In this document: piece by piece, positions 40,994-51,104 of the stretch | Position numbering within the stretch: the first letter of the stretch is position 1 | How the letters are laid out: every line of letters begins with the position of its first letter | Assembly: GCA_964019335.1 (NCBI GenBank) | Contig: OZ025729.1 | Location: forward strand, 62,001-126,000 | Direction: 5' to 3' | DNA length: 64,000 nt | Source: Diplonema japonicum | Lineage: Eukaryota; Euglenozoa; Diplonemea; Diplonemida; Diplonemidae | Notes under the pieces: generated by a model | Told to the model about the DNA's origin: nothing | Databases searched by the model: none | What the model saw: the letters and a program-made list of their open reading frames with translations, nothing else | Position numbers and translations under genes: made by a program

Positions 40994-41308
40994 GACGGGG
41001 GCCTTCTTCTCGAGATGAAGCAGAATGAGCAGCCTGGCAAAGCATGCTTCAGTGAAGCAGCAGGGGACCTGACAACGCCTTTCACACAGCTGGGCGACCT
41101 GGATGGATTCCTTCCTGTGAGCAACCCCTTACACCACTGGGAGGGGCAGGATGATGGGAATGGGAATGGGAGTGAGAGTGAGGTAGACATCCCCCCTTCC
41201 CCCATGAGCGACTACTCAAGGTACCGCCCACCTTACCAGCCACACTTTGGGATGGCTTGGAAGGGTGTCGTGATGAGAGAAAAAGAAAAGTCTCAGCAGT
41301 TTACTTGA
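38072..41308 (+). CDS. PAT-5: divergent PAT-stalk polytopic surface protein
   Basis: The 1078-residue protein has a signal peptide and three-unit Cys head of the PAT-6/7 type and a short stalk (about 100 residues). It then has an extra ectodomain absent from the other copies (about residues 307-530, with its own Cys, such as MLRCAGC and CVAEY). The polytopic domain is clearly related but diverged: VSTIGVGSI, NGAVVGGILLQFAFF, GVGLPVFAFRV, SSEWVV, and RPYLAPYENAAEAGI where PAT-1 has [14 protein letters not shown]. It carries long poly-Asn (about 39293-39337; 40960-40995) and poly-Gln (40291-40332) runs from AAC/CAA repeats. The tail lacks the HQSxARRELL motif. The leader and head match PAT-6 and PAT-7, so it looks like a chimera. 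It lies between two inverted pogo-like elements. Confidence 0.85.
38685..38985 (+). repeat. PAT-5 stalk-coding repeat
   Basis: Short stalk of degenerate Ala-Pro-Pro-Thr units with Ser and Val variants; the least regular of the seven. Confidence 0.8.
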
Positions 41309-41464
41309 TTGAAATAGAAAAAAAGAATATAAACCTTCCTTCCCCCCATTCCCCCTCCACATGATGCGAATCGATCTTCCGTTTCCTCAATTGTTCAAAA
41401 GAAACTTGGAAACGCGTTAACCTGCCAACATAGCCCTAGGCATGCCTGCGTGAAGAAGAATATA

Positions 41465-43070
41465 CTGTAAAACGAAAAACTCCCGGACGGAAAAATATCC
41501 GAGTTTTTTTGGCGTCCGGGAGTTTTTCCGTCCGGGAATTTTTTTTAGGTAAGGCCGTCAGGGGGCCTGGTCCACTACCACCTACATACTGGCCTGGGCT
41601 GCAAACGGCAACCGCGCGAAGAAATCCCCAGGGTTCCCTTTCTGCATCTTTGTCCTCCCTTGCTGCCCCTGAGGCAATCAGCTTGTCGAGCCTTCGTGTG
41701 GCCTACTACCTTTCTTAATAGATGCTTTACAGCTGCGTTCAACCCAATATCCATCGGTTGAACCATGTAGGTGAGCCCAGGGGGACAAAAGCAATGTGCA
41801 CGTTTGCGCCTGCGAACAACTCTACGAACCCATAGGCATAGGTCGTGTGAGAGTTGTGGTCGCCGACAAGCAGCAGAACCGGCCCGTTCGGCAAAACCAT
41901 GGGAATCGATGATTTATAGCAAAAAAGGAAGAAACAGTTCTGTAACCCAGATACCGAGTATCATAATTAGCCCAATGATTGGGCGATGCCGTTAGGCTCC
42001 ATTCGATGGGCAGGTGCTTGACCTGGGCACGGATAATCCCTGCCGGTTGCGTTTCCGCTTTGCCTTTGTATTTAAGTTGCGGATGCAACTCATCCAGCCA
42101 AGGAAACAGCCAGCCACGGACTTTTACGACCTTAGCACCCCTTTTCGTTTTAGTTTTTAACTCCGTATTCCAGACCAATTCCCTTACTTTATGGGTGTCG
42201 ATTATGGACCTATATTCCATGGTGAAACAGCGTGCCTTCTCGTTGTCTTTCTCGTTTCCGGGCTTTCCGGAGGTGGCTCGCGGCTTTTGTCTTTCTTGCT
42301 GCAAAGTTTTGTCAGCCTAGCCAGTGGAAAAGGACAGTGCCCCACCAAAGTCTACCAGGTCTGTCTTTCGGGCTGGATTGGCGCGCAGCAGCCCTTCTGC
42401 ATAGGTGCATATTTGTTGTGCTGGGATAGGCTCGCCAAGCCCGTTTTACCTATCGACTCAAGCAAAAACCTTTCAGCCCCCGAAGGATGCTAAATCCCGT
42501 ATTGGGCGATACACTGCTATCACGGCGTCGCGGCGGCCAGGGTGTGGTAGGGTGGAATAGCAACGTCCAGTATTTCCGTCTGGAAGAAACTGGGGGCTCT
42601 GTTGAACCTGTTGCTGCCGTCTTCTGACCGAGGCAGAGGCCGCCAAGCTGCTTTCGGGGGTCGTACTGGCCTTCTCGGCCCGGTGTAAGGAGTTTATCTC
42701 CTCCACCTCTCGGGTGAGCTGGCCGGGGGTGTCAGCACCAAAGTTGGGCCCCTCACAAGCCAGCTGCTCAACGTGCCTTGGGTAGTCGAACTGGTTAATT
42801 TGACGAAAGAAGTACGGGTTTATGAGAAGTTAAAGATCCCGTGGGTGCTGTTTGTTGGTGCATTGAAAGGGGAAGAAAAATTCAAACTGCCACGCAGGGT
42901 AAACATTTTGGCCCTGCACAAGGAATAAAGCCCTTCCAGGCAAACGTGGTGGGAGCTGCTACCCCCCCTTAAGTAAAAAGACTTCTTCCCAGAAAAACTC
43001 CTGGACGGAAAAATGTCCGGGTTTTTTTGGTGTCCGGGAGTTTTTCTGTCCGACATTATTCGTTTTACAG
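41465..43070 (-). mobile_element. pogo/Tigger-like DNA transposon, copy 2 (inverted)
   Basis: The 1606-bp element is the reverse complement of the 35764-37349 copy, apart from scattered substitutions and indels. It has the same CTGTAAAACGA ends and TA flanks (41463-41464, 43071-43072). With copy 1 it brackets PAT-5 as inverted repeats about 4.1 kb apart. Confidence 0.85.
41575..42304 (-). pseudogene. Decayed pogo-like (DDE_1) transposase, copy 2
   Basis: On the minus strand it keeps PVLLLVGDHNSHTTYAYG, the catalytic (D)xHxSH-type region of DDE_1 transposases, which is broken in copy 1. A frame change still separates it from the downstream YMVQPMDIGLNAAVKH part, and no complete N-terminal DNA-binding domain is recognisable. 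Confidence 0.7.
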
Positions 43071-44339
43071 TAGCTATTTTTTTCCCTTGGGACAAACTGG
43101 AAAAATAGATTTTCCCTACCCCCCACCTATCCCCTTGTTCTGATAAGTAAAATAAACAGTCTCGAATGAATAGTAGAACAGCTATTGACAACCTGGTGGA
43201 CAATAGGCTGGGGGGAGTTTTTTTTTCTAAAGGAAGGAGGGCCTTCCCAGCTGAGCCGAGCACAAGGGTGCACACACTACGATCCATCGGGAGGACAAAG
43301 GCGGTGATCGGATGGAACAGGAGGGCGATATTTGCATCACCGAAGACCAAGCATGACCTAGAGGCGTTGAAAGGACAATGGGCAAGAGAACGAAGAGAAA
43401 GAGCGGCCAGGCTGGGGAGAAGGCCGGCAAGACCACCAAAGGAGGAGAAACCGCTGCTGAAAGGGGATAGGTGCAGGTAGAAGATGAGAACAAGGGGGCG
43501 TCTCACAAAGACTTCCTTTAACTCATATATTTTTTCTTCTTTTTCATATTTTCTTTTAGGCGATCCTGTCACATACTGCAGGCTCCCTTCAAAGACATCT
43601 TTTTTTTAAATTATGTTTCGCTTCTTAACCATTTGCTCTAAGAAACACGAACTTCTCTTTTAAAGCTCAGTCATTGCTCTTCGTGATTGCATAACCCTCT
43701 CCGTTTTCTTTTTTCCCTCCCCTCCCCCTCACGCGGGGTTTGCATGATCGACACTTTTTATTCTTTTTTTTTGAGAGGGCGTCTCACAAAGACCTCCTTT
43801 TAGCTCATATTTCTGTTTCCCCTTTTCCATCCCCCCGCTGGCCCAAGGGCAGCGATAGAAAGTGTAAAGTGTTATGTGAGTTGTCATCAATTGCTTCAGC
43901 GTTGCTGTGATTGACTGGCGCACTACGTTTTCATATATGACATGTGAGGTTTAGTGGTTAAAAGAGCTTAAATATTGCAAAACAGTAAATCCCTTTATAA
44001 GGTTTGATCCTGGGCACTTCTGGGCCGAAAACCATGGGGTTTGGGTGATTTGTGGGCTCTTTTGGGGTGGTTAGAGTCTTTTTAAGGTAAGCGAAAAAAC
44101 TGAAAAAACGGCAAAAAAACGACCCCTAATGACCCATTCTCAAGCTCTTCTTTTCTTCGAATTCGTTTGCTCGTTTCCATGTTTCCTTCCATGTTATGCT
44201 TTTTTTTACATTCTCTCAACAGGGGGGGGGGGGGGGGGGTAGAAATCCATCACACAGTGGAGATTTACTAAAAAAAAGAACACACCGTAAAAAAAGAAGG
44301 ATGCAGGAAATGCAGAACCTTAAGAAGTACAGGAAAGGG
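43071..44339. other. Spacer with dispersed repeats
   Basis: No convincing gene. A 104-codon ORF at 43166-43480 is basic (RERRERAARLGRRPARPPKE) and unrecognised. The segment 43560-43600 repeats 4463-4503. GCGTCTCACAAAGAC at 43496 and 43786 recurs, diverged, at 51225. The stretch 43731-43886 is a diverged copy of 51190-51297. The segment 44005-44136 is a direct repeat of 47396-47548. Confidence 0.5.
44005..44136 (+). repeat. Direct repeat flanking pseudogene block, left copy
   Basis: Begins GATCCTGGGCACTTCTGG and contains GGTTTGGGTGATTTGTGGGC. The right copy is 47396-47548, same orientation. The pair brackets the kinase pseudogene and the minus-strand piggyBac relic. Confidence 0.6.
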
Positions 44340-45838
44340 GGTCAGGGGGCCAGGGGCCGGTTTACATGGCGGTGAGGGAGGTTCAGCCACCTCCCGCAAG
44401 AGCCTCACTACCTTCTCTTGAGAGGGGTCCCTCCCTCTCCAGGAGCAGGTCCCCTCCAGTGTACAAGGGCATCACGATGTGGAGCTCCCACTGCGTCACC
44501 CCAGGAACCAGCTGCCTTGTCGTCCCGAAATAATACACACGAGACCACATTCCTGTGCTTCAGCTGCAGCCTCCACCTCCTTCACGCCCCTCACGTAGTC
44601 CTTCGTCCACAACCTTCATCGCGAACTCCTGCAGGCGCTGGCCTACTTGCACGGAAAATTGGATCCACAGGGACGTGAAGCCTCAGAACATCATGGTGGA
44701 CGTCAGCAACAACTACAACACCCCTGAAGGGAAGACGAGGTTTGTTCTGGCTGACCCGGGACTGTCGAGGGCTGTTGCTGGTGCAAGTGGTAGCAGCAGC
44801 AGCAGCATGATGATCTATAGTTTTTCTGGAGCGACCGCCAACGGCGTTGTGGGAACCCCCGCCTTCATGGGACCCGACCCACGTACACCAACAAGGTGGA
44901 CATGTGGGCCCTCGGGGTGACCGTGTGCTTGCTGCCGTTCTGGAGGACAAGCAGCTGAGGGAGTGGTTCCTGAAGTACCTGAAGATGAACCGTGGCCTTG
45001 TGATGGGTGAGCTGGAAGGATGCCTCCGTGGTGAGGAGAGGAGGAGGCCCCTCCTTGTGGCTGTGGGGTCGGGTGTGGAGGAGGTTCGGGTGGCGGCAGA
45101 GAAAGCCTTCGCAAAGGACGGGCGGGACGAGTTCGCAAGGTGGAGGTCTTCAGCAGCGACTTCGATCTGTTCGTGGATGCCGACAGCGAGACTGTCTTCC
45201 AAGACAAGGGACGGGTGAAGGTCTTCTCTGAGCACACCCACAACAACAACAACGTCGACCGCTACCACCACGATCCGAACCAACATCAGCATCCCGTTGC
45301 AGCCTTGAAGGAAGCAAGCCAACTCACCTCAGAGGAAGAAGTGAAGAGGAAGGGCCTCGTTGTGGAGTGGGAAGAAGGCATGGAGGGGTTCTTGGGAATG
45401 ATGGGAAAGGTGCAGGTGGTGGTGAAGCACGACGAGCTTCGGTTGCTTGATAAGCTGGAGGAACGTCCACCGTTCTTGGTGCTTGACTTCACAGGAGCTT
45501 CCCTGGTTGATGTGGATGAGAGGTACCCCATTGTGATGGGCTTTGAACACGTGGTGCTGAAGGGCGTGTGGGGCAACATCGCTGATGACTTCCTGGCAAG
45601 TAGGACCCCTTGTCGGCTGAGGTCACTCTGCTTCTCTCTCGACTCATTGCCCACCGTGACAGGGCCAGGGTCTATCACCATCGGCGAATGCTCCTTGTTT
45701 AGGTGCACTTCCCTTCAGGCTGTCAATCTCGCACCGCTTTCCAACATCACCAGCTTACTTCTTGTCTTGGTGCAACTCCCTTCAGGCAATCAAAGCCAAC
45801 AAGAGCTTGCGTCTCCAAGGAGCTTAAAAAGTTAAGGC
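44340..45838 (+). pseudogene. Broken Ser/Thr protein kinase with C-terminal LRR-like part
   Basis: Kinase landmarks occur in order but in different frames. A GPVYMAVREV glycine-loop end lies near 44360; LHRELLQALAYLHGK lies near 44610-44655 in one frame; IHRDVKPQNIMVD follows in another. The DFG position reads ADPG, then comes GTPAFMGPD (APE region), then TYTNKVDMWALGVTVC after a further shift. Later frames give VLEDKQLREWFLKYLK and, after another shift, DFDLFVDADSETVF. The final part has ECSLFRCTSLQAVNL, like BspA-type leucine-rich repeats. At least four frame changes and the lost DFG mean a pseudogene, unless several small introns hide here. Confidence 0.7.
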
Positions 45839-46499
45839 AATAAAGTAGTGAGTGTACTGTGATAAGTAGGAGGGCTCAGGAGGCAAGAGAAGAAGTACTG
45901 ATCAGTGTGTGGATGCTGACTAGACCTACAGCCATAGATGACGGCACCTCGTAGCGAGCTGAAGTCCGGGCACCAGGAACTGTTGCTTTTTCTAGTTGGT
46001 ATTTTTCATTCCCTTCAAGCATTTGACGTCCCTCTTGAGATATTTCCCCTCTAGACGGAGGAAAAACAGAAAGGCTGTTAAACGAAAGCACTGTATTAGC
46101 TTAACTTTTTCTTGCTCCCCTCCCCCCCCTCACCCGCTCCCCAAAAAAGACCATCTCATTCAGTTTCGAATAGAAGCAGTCCTGGTGCTCCCGTCCTCGC
46201 CTTGCTTAGTACTGCATTAGATTACGTTTTATTTATTATTTTTTTTTTTTTTTGAGTGTTGTAATTAACCATCTACCAACGGACCATTTTTGCCCACCAG
46301 GGGTAAATTTCAAAACTTCAAAAAAAGCTATTCCAGCGCAACGCCGGGGCTATATGCCCCCGGAAATGCCTCCAGATGTCCCAATTCTAGAGAGAGGGTG
46401 CCCACAGCAGGGCCCACCCCCACAACATTGTCAAAAATATCGTTCCTGAAGTGCTCGAGAGGGGGTACAAAAAACAAGTCAAAAAAAATCGACTGTAAA
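45839..46499. other. Spacer between kinase relic and piggyBac relic
   Basis: No gene. TTAACCATCTACC near 46265 follows the TTAA rule and could be the outer end of the minus-strand piggyBac copy, but the terminus differs from the 15863 element. Confidence 0.4.
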
Positions 46500-47371
46500 A
46501 TTCTATAAAAAGCTATTTAAGGCCTTCTTGACGCGGTTCGTACGTGCCCCAGGGCTGGGGGACTTCTTTTTTGACCCCGAGAGGGGTTTCTGGGGGTATC
46601 CCCGGCAAGGTGGCAGTCTTTGAAGCACGGAGTCACGCAAAGTTGTACCAAACAGGCTGAACACTGAAATAGGGGTCTTTTCGACTTGAAATGCTTGTAC
46701 CGCACGTTGCACTACTTTTTCGGGGAAATGGTCCCAGAAGGTACTGTCACGGCGCATTGGGGTCTCAGAGCACTCGTTCTGTGTTTCGGGGCATGGTATT
46801 GGGGCAGCCTGCTCTGTAGTTGACTTTATCTGTTGTTTAGACTGCCTCCCTAGTAGCCCTTCGATGACTGCCTCTTTGAAAGGCGTCAATACACTGTCGT
46901 TCGTACTCAGGGTGTTGGGGGGCAAGGCTTCTTTCCAAACAAGCCAAGCATTCGCCAGAGATTTACCTAACAAGTACGAAAATACTTTTAGGGGCCACTT
47001 TTAAGTCATAAGGGTGCGTTTATGGCGTTTTGTCACAGCATCACCCAGGTCGGTTCCGCCCATTGCGGTGTTGTAAATATGCACTTGGTGGGGAACAAGA
47101 TGTCCTTTCCGGCTTTCATTCTCTTTTGGCGGACGGTCAAATTTGACTTCACTGGAACATCCAACGTCGATAGAAAGCACACAGGCTTGATGTCATGCCA
47201 CGTTGTGGTGCAAAGGATGCTCGCGTGCTGGTGGAACTGTGTCCCCACGGGATGCGCGTCCTTGGGCTTGCGGCCTCGCTTCTTTGGGGCATCCATGATC
47301 TCCGGGAGGCCTTCGCGATAGGTAGAGGCCCCTATTTTATGTTCCCTAGGATTACATAGGGAAAGTACCAA
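46500..47371 (-). pseudogene. piggyBac transposase relic (C-terminal part)
   Basis: On the minus strand: SILCTTTWHDIKPVCFLST (the W.DKkpV..LST block), then in another frame HIYNTAMGGTDLGDAV (the YN..MGG.D..D signature), a stop, then KWPLKVFSYLLGKSLANAWL (the kWw..lf..l.d....NAy block). Stops and a frameshift show it is dead. It covers the half of the enzyme missing at 16235-16960 but is a separate copy. Confidence 0.75.
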
Positions 47372-47395
47372 ACGGGGGCCCCAAAATTAGAACAT

Positions 47396-47548
47396 GATTC
47401 TGGGCACTTCTGGGGCTGGAAACCATCGGGAAACGGGGGTTTGGGTGATTTGTGGGCACTTTTGGGGTGGTTACAGTTTTTTTAAGGGCCCAAAATGCCC
47501 TTGGCGAAGAGCCTGAAAAAGGGCAAATAACGACCCCCTTATGACCCC
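47396..47548 (+). repeat. Direct repeat flanking pseudogene block, right copy
   Basis: Matches 44005-44136 with indels; shares GGTTTGGGTGATTTGTGGGC and a CGACCCC..ATGACCC end. Confidence 0.6.
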
Positions 47549-47739
47549 CCCTACCCCCCCTCTTTTGTTCTGTTCTGTATTCTTTCCGTCAATGGACTGA
47601 TACCGGCCGAGGAAGCATTATATTCGACTTTCTCTGTTTTTCATATGCAGTACTTTATCCTGCTTTTTTCTGTTTTTACATTCGAGCTTAATATCGACGA
47701 CTGCTTGACCTTTGGCTGATGGATTTAGCCTTGGGCGGC

Positions 47740-47772
<33 letters not shown>

Positions 47773-48338
47773 CTTTTTGCGACATTTAGCACAAGTGAGC
47801 GGTTCCCTCGTTCGATTTTACCTCAGGTTCGCCGGGCCGGAAGAAAGAAAAAAAAAGAAGGAGACTTTCTGAAAAGAACGGCAACCAATTTCTTTTTAAA
47901 ATCTTTTTGTTTCATATATCAAAAAAGCTCTCTCCTCTTTCGACAAGCGATTCACAGTCCCGAATATTTTTTTTTTATCTCCATTTTTAAGTGTGCTCCC
48001 CCCCCCCCCCCCCCCCCTGCCTGAATTGTTTTGTTTGTTTCATCTCGGTCCCCCCCCACATCTGACCCGGTCCCTACCTCTGACCAAGCCGCGGAAAGAA
48101 GAAAAAGAAAATAAAATAAAGAATTCTTCGTTGTCTTTTTGTTTTGTTTGCATCACATTTTGGCTTTGGCAAAAGAAAAAGGTTTTTTCTACCTTTTTTT
48201 TTACCTTAGAAAGTTTTTCTATAAAAAAAAAAAAAAAGCCACCCAATACCCTCTAAAATGACCAAAAAAAAAAAAAAAATCCGCCAGATCAGGGCACTTG
48301 TGAGCACTTGTTAATACTTTATTTTATTTGCATTTTTG

Positions 48339-48374
<36 letters not shown>

Positions 48375-48988
48375 TACCATTCCCTAATCTCGGGGAAAAT
48401 GATAGATATTCATCAGAAATGCCGCGTTCAAAAGGCGGAAATCGATTTTTTTTTTTGGTCAAAATAGCCCCAGGTGGCGCTGCACAGGCAAGAAGCTCAC
48501 TCCTGACTACAGGGCACAACAACTTGCCAGAACGCAGTCCACCCTTCCCACAGCCATGCATCCTTCAGCACAGAAGGGTAGCAACATCCGCTAGCGCGGT
48601 TAAGAAGTTTCGTATACCAGTCGGTTTGTGAAGCAACCAAAGTCATTCATCTTCTTGTTCTTCCTTTTTTTTGTGTCTTGAGCATCATAAGGTAGGCACG
48701 CCACCGCGGCGGGCCGTTGCTAACCACTTCGTTCCTATCATAGTGAATTTTTTTTTTTTTTTTTTTTTGCTTCCCCCTTTGCATCCCTCCCTCACCATCA
48801 CACCTTCAGGAAAATGTAACCTTTACGACAACACCGTCAGCGATGTGCCTGAGGTGTTATTCTTCTCTCTTCTTTTCCTCTTTGCATTAAGGGATGTGCT
48901 GCTTCCTTAGTCGAGAAGGGAGCTGAGGTTCACGTGCGGGACAACAGTGATGGCAACACCGCACTTCGCATCGCCGTTTTGAAGAGAC
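47549..48988. other. Spacer with dispersed repeats
   Basis: No gene. A TTCAGCACAGAAGGG-type repeat lies at 48534-48610 and recurs at 50463-50533, with a weaker copy at 29017. The segment 48700-48746 (GGGCCGTTGCTAACCACTTC onward) recurs at 57369-57412 upstream of PAT-7. The rest is homopolymers. Confidence 0.5.
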
Positions 48989-49596
48989 CCAAAATCTGTC
49001 ATGCCTACTGTGCAATGTGGTTAAATCCCTTTCCCTACACTGGGCCGCGGACGAACAAGAGGCATTGTACCCTAGGGCCTCAAGACACGACGAGGAAGGA
49101 CAAAGTATGGCAAACATCCTTGTCGTGTCTTGAGGCACCAATCGAGCTTCATTGTATGTCCTTTTTTTCACTTTATCCTGTTTTCACGTACTTTGAACTC
49201 TCGAGAGGTGGCTTCATCGCTGACGAGTCCCTAGGCCTTTACAAAGCCTCTTGTTGGTTCCGCGGTCCGGTGAAAAGGGACGAAACCGCAGGGTGGAAAC
49301 CATCGAGTTGAATGCGAATGTACTTCACAGTTGACCCAATGGCAAGCTTGTCCTGCACAGGGCAGCATGCCTTGTCCTGTCGGCATGTCGTGGGTGTACT
49401 TCTTATGTCAGAGGTTTTCACGCGATTTGCTCGGTGGTGATGAGTGCCATCGAGAAAAGGGTGATAAAAAACGCCATTTTTTTTTTTTTAGTTTTGTCCA
49501 TTCCGAGGGGAACCGACCCAATACACGGTATGGAACAGCAAAGGTTGAAAGCTGAAAAGATGCTTATGCGAAGCAAACGCCCACCACCACCACCAT
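48989..49596 (+). pseudogene. Duplicated relic of a small membrane protein, copy 1
   Basis: An ORF starts MSFFSLYPVFTYFELSRGGF at 49156 and runs to KRDETAGWKPSS (stop at 49311). Against copy 2 it has lost the hydrophobic C-terminal helix, because about 60 bp are rearranged after DETA. Further downstream, identity to copy 2 resumes. I do not recognise the family. Confidence 0.5.
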
Positions 49597-49722
49597 GGGC
49601 CCCAAGCCGGGATTCACGCAACTAAAAATCCTAAAAGAACTCCAAGCACGACGGAAAGCACTACGCGAGTTGTCACGAACACAGCAAAGCCACTATTTAG
49701 AAAAAGGTCACGGCTCGCTGTC

Positions 49723-50136
49723 ATGGGAGGGCTCCACCATCAGAAAAGGACCAGGATCCCATTTGACCTGGATCTTCGGCTGGTCGTGACGTGGGTCCCT
49801 TACTTGGATTGCCCCTCGGGGGTGGACGCAATCCTGTCAGCGATCGGGTTGCGTTACGGTCCTTTCGTGGACAAGCCGGAGAGTGACGCCAACGCGGGTG
49901 GCCACGAATCCATGAGGATCTGGCACCACCTACGAGTAGCTCGCGACGAGGAAGGCAAATGGTCTAAGGATCAGCTTCCGACGCTGCACAGTTACATGCT
50001 ACGGCTTGAAGCTCTGCTCGTGCTCACGAAGTGCGGCCAGAATTTCCACCACGTTGAGGAGGAGACCAACGTAAAACACAATGTACTTCAAACAGAAGCT
50101 GAAGCTGTGATAGACATGGCTAAGAGCAGTTGGTAA
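49723..50136 (+). CDS. Hypothetical protein, 137 residues
   Basis: The ORF has normal composition and codon use but no recognised family. It reads VVTWVPYLDCPSGVDAILSA and a mixed-charge C-terminal half (HHVEEETNVKHNV). The frame just upstream (49595-49789, MGPKPGFTQLKILKELQA) overlaps it and may be the N-terminus of the same former gene after a frameshift. It sits between the two copies of the duplicated relic, so it may be mobile-element cargo or a fragment. Confidence 0.35.
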   Translation: MGGLHHQKRTRIPFDLDLRLVVTWVPYLDCPSGVDAILSAIGLRYGPFVDKPESDANAGGHESMRIWHHLRVARDEEGKWSKDQLPTLHSYMLRLEALLVLTKCGQNFHHVEEETNVKHNVLQTEAEAVIDMAKSSW

Positions 50137-50631
50137 AGCAACCAAAAGGAACGATGGTACATGAGCATCGCCTTCGTATCAAGAGATACCGCAGAGGACA
50201 GATGTGCCGGAACGACGAACCCTCAAGGGAATAAAGGGGGCGTGGACGAATAAAGAACGAACATGATATGGAAGACAGCTAAGGCGTGGCAATACAGAAT
50301 AACTGAAAGCTGATGGCGCAGCTGAGGCACACGCACCAACGCCATTCATGCCCAGGGAAATCACAGAATCCGTGGCATTAAGATCGATAGGTGCACCCAA
50401 ACGATTAAAGAGATACACCGTAAGGCCGAAATTCGCATCCACCGACCCCTTCGTGCCTGGCACAGTCCACCCTTCCCGCAGCCATCCTTCAGCACAGAAG
50501 GGTAGCAACAACCGCTAGCGCGGTTAAGAAGTGCACTTATGAAATTGCAAGTTTCCGTGAACAATAGGAAAATATATTCGAGTTACCGTGGACAGAGGGT
50601 AGCAAACAGGGTACAGAGTTTGGTGGGAAAT
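50137..50631. other. Spacer
   Basis: No gene. It contains the second CAGTCCACCCTTCCC repeat (50463-50533). Confidence 0.5.
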
Positions 50632-51104
50632 CCAAAATCTGTCATGCCTACTGTGCAATGTGGTTAAATCCCTTTCCCTACACTGGGCCGCGGACTAACA
50701 ACGGCATTGTACCGCAGGACACGACGAGGCCAATCGAGCTTCATTGCATGTCCTTTTTTTCACTTTATCCTGTTTTTTTCACCTAAAAAGGTGTACTTTG
50801 AACTCTCGAGAGGTGGCTTCATCGCTGACGAGTCCCTAGGCCTTTACAAAGCCTCTTGTTGGTTCCGCGGTCCGGTGGAGAGGGACGAAACCGCATTGCA
50901 ACGCATAATAGCCATCCTGGCAGCATGCCTTGTCGTGGGTGTACTTCTTATGTCAGAGGTTTTCACGCGATTTGCCCAGTGGTGATGAGTGCTATCGAGA
51001 AAAGGGCGATAAAAAACGCTATTTTCTTTTTTAAAGTTTTGTCCATTCCGAGGGGAACCGTGAAAAGATGCTTATGCGAAGCAAACGCCCACCCCCACCA
51101 CCAC
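50632..51104 (+). pseudogene. Duplicated relic of a small membrane protein, copy 2
   Basis: Direct repeat of 48989-49596, about 1.64 kb away. The frame YFELSRGGFIADESLGLYKA continues through ERDETALQRIIAILAACLVV, one hydrophobic helix, to FTRFAQW and a stop at 50985. Its own ATG (50749) is out of frame because of an insertion (TTTTTTTCACCTAAAAAGG). Copy 1 keeps the start and copy 2 keeps the end; neither is whole. Confidence 0.5.

Noticed and set aside
43166-43480. 104-codon ORF as a real gene
   Set aside because: No family match, basic low-complexity end, no acceptor-like leader, and it lies in a repeat-rich stretch.
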